DNA of 6,452 nucleotides from an uncultured Prevotella sp. (GTDB lineage: Bacteria; Bacteroidota; Bacteroidia; Bacteroidales; Bacteroidaceae). Under the pieces are notes generated by a model that was not told where the DNA came from, did not search any database, and saw nothing but the letters and a program-made list of their open reading frames with translations. Each line of letters opens with the position of its first letter. The first letter of the stretch is position 1. This document shows, one piece after another, positions 6,052 to 6,452 of this stretch. The stretch is taken from the NCBI GenBank assembly GCA_945827565.1, contig CALZNR010000081.1:1-6452 (forward strand). The letters are read 5' to 3'. The translations under genes and the position numbers were made by a program.

Positions 6052-6406
6052 ATGAAAAGTGTAACCTTTATAGTAAATCCGCTGTCGGGAACCCACAAAA
6101 AAGGAGAGATTCCCGATATCATCAGTCAAACGCTGGACAAAACCAAGTTTGACTATAAGGTGCTGTTTACCGAGTATGCTGGTCATGCAGCAGAACTGAC
6201 ACGCAATGCGGTTAAAGGCCACACCGACATAGTCGTTGCCGTAGGTGGAGACGGCACAGTCAACGAAGTGGCACGCTCGTTGGTCCACACCTCCACAGCC
6301 CTTGGCATCATCCCTTGCGGTTCTGGAAATGGTTTGGCACGCCACCTGTGCATCCCCATGGACATCAGAAAAGCAATTGCCATTATCAACCAGTGCAAAA
6401 TAGACC
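6052..6406 (+). CDS. Lipid kinase, DAGK/sphingosine-kinase family (N-terminal part)
   Basis: 118 complete codons are present before adapter begins at 6407; YegS/BmrU-type kinases are usually about 300 residues, so the C-terminal beta-sandwich domain is missing. The product begins MKSVTFIVNPLSG, the first conserved block (VNPxSG, 8-13). The nucleotide-binding motif VGGDGTVNEV is at 64-73, and the second Gly-rich loop PCGSGNGLAR at 88-97. These define the diacylglycerol-kinase catalytic fold, which transfers phosphate from ATP to a lipid hydroxyl at the inner membrane face. GSGN in the second loop resembles sphingosine kinases more than the GTGN common in bacterial YegS/DgkB; this is suggestive only. 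The divergent spt gene makes a sphingoid base, ceramide or diacylglycerol plausible substrates by inference. The start at 6052 is preferred because it leads directly into the conserved strand; the ATG at 6039 is in another frame. Confidence 0.9.
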
Positions 6407-6452
6407 CTGTCTCTTATACACATCTGACGCTGCCGACGATATGCAGTGTGTA
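6407..6452. other. Illumina Nextera i5-side adapter (artefact)
   Basis: Bases 6407-6425 are the reverse-complement Tn5 mosaic end (CTGTCTCTTATACACATCT) and 6426-6439 the reverse complement of the read-1 tail (GACGCTGCCGACGA). Bases 6440-6447 (TATGCAGT) are the reverse complement of the i5 index S506 (ACTGCATA), and GTGTA (6448-6452) is the start of the P5 end. It truncates the lipid-kinase gene. Read backwards it yields the artefact peptide MCIRDR. Confidence 0.98.

Noticed and set aside
6046..6423. Minus-strand frame of 125 residues starting MCIRDR
   Set aside because: Its start is inside Nextera adapter and it is entirely antisense to the well-supported lipid kinase frame.

Overview
The window is a fragment of a Bacteroidales genome, most like the Prevotella/Bacteroides group. 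It carries a type IX secretion plug-type protein, a two-component-like periplasmic-propeller/AraC regulator, a bacterial serine palmitoyltransferase, and four promoters with the Bacteroidetes sigma-factor pattern TAnnTTTG. The real genomic insert is about 42-6406. The first 41 and last 46 bases are untrimmed Illumina Nextera adapter, including recognisable i7 and i5 index sequence, so this is an assembly or library artefact and not biology. Both outermost genes are therefore cut by adapter.

Layout, left to right. (1) 42-595, + strand: the C-terminal part of a protein I do not recognise, followed by a strong intrinsic terminator (626-687). (2) 713-1942, + strand: a T9SS plug / DUF5103-like exported protein, whose first usable Met lies after the terminator. 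(3) 1935-4382, - strand: an 815-residue membrane regulator with signal peptide, propeller-type sensor, Y_Y_Y domain, one membrane segment and a cytoplasmic AraC domain, but no kinase or receiver domain. It converges on the plug gene with an 8-base overlap and has its own promoter at 4455-4488. (4) 4568-4640, - strand: tRNA-Pro(UGG) with a consensus promoter and a 15-bp hairpin terminator. (5) 4699-5885, - strand: serine palmitoyltransferase (spt), first enzyme of sphingolipid synthesis, broken by a single-base deletion exactly at the codon for the conserved PLP-stacking His. (6) 6052-6406, + strand: the N-terminal 118 residues of a diacylglycerol/sphingosine-kinase-type lipid kinase, divergent from spt across a 166-base intergenic region holding a promoter for each gene.

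The best functional story is the divergent spt / lipid-kinase pair, which suggests a sphingolipid locus. The best structural story is the kinase-less one-component membrane regulator. I see no mobile element, CRISPR array or clearly new multi-gene system. The main cautions are adapter contamination and the spt frameshift, which may be a real mutation or a sequence error.
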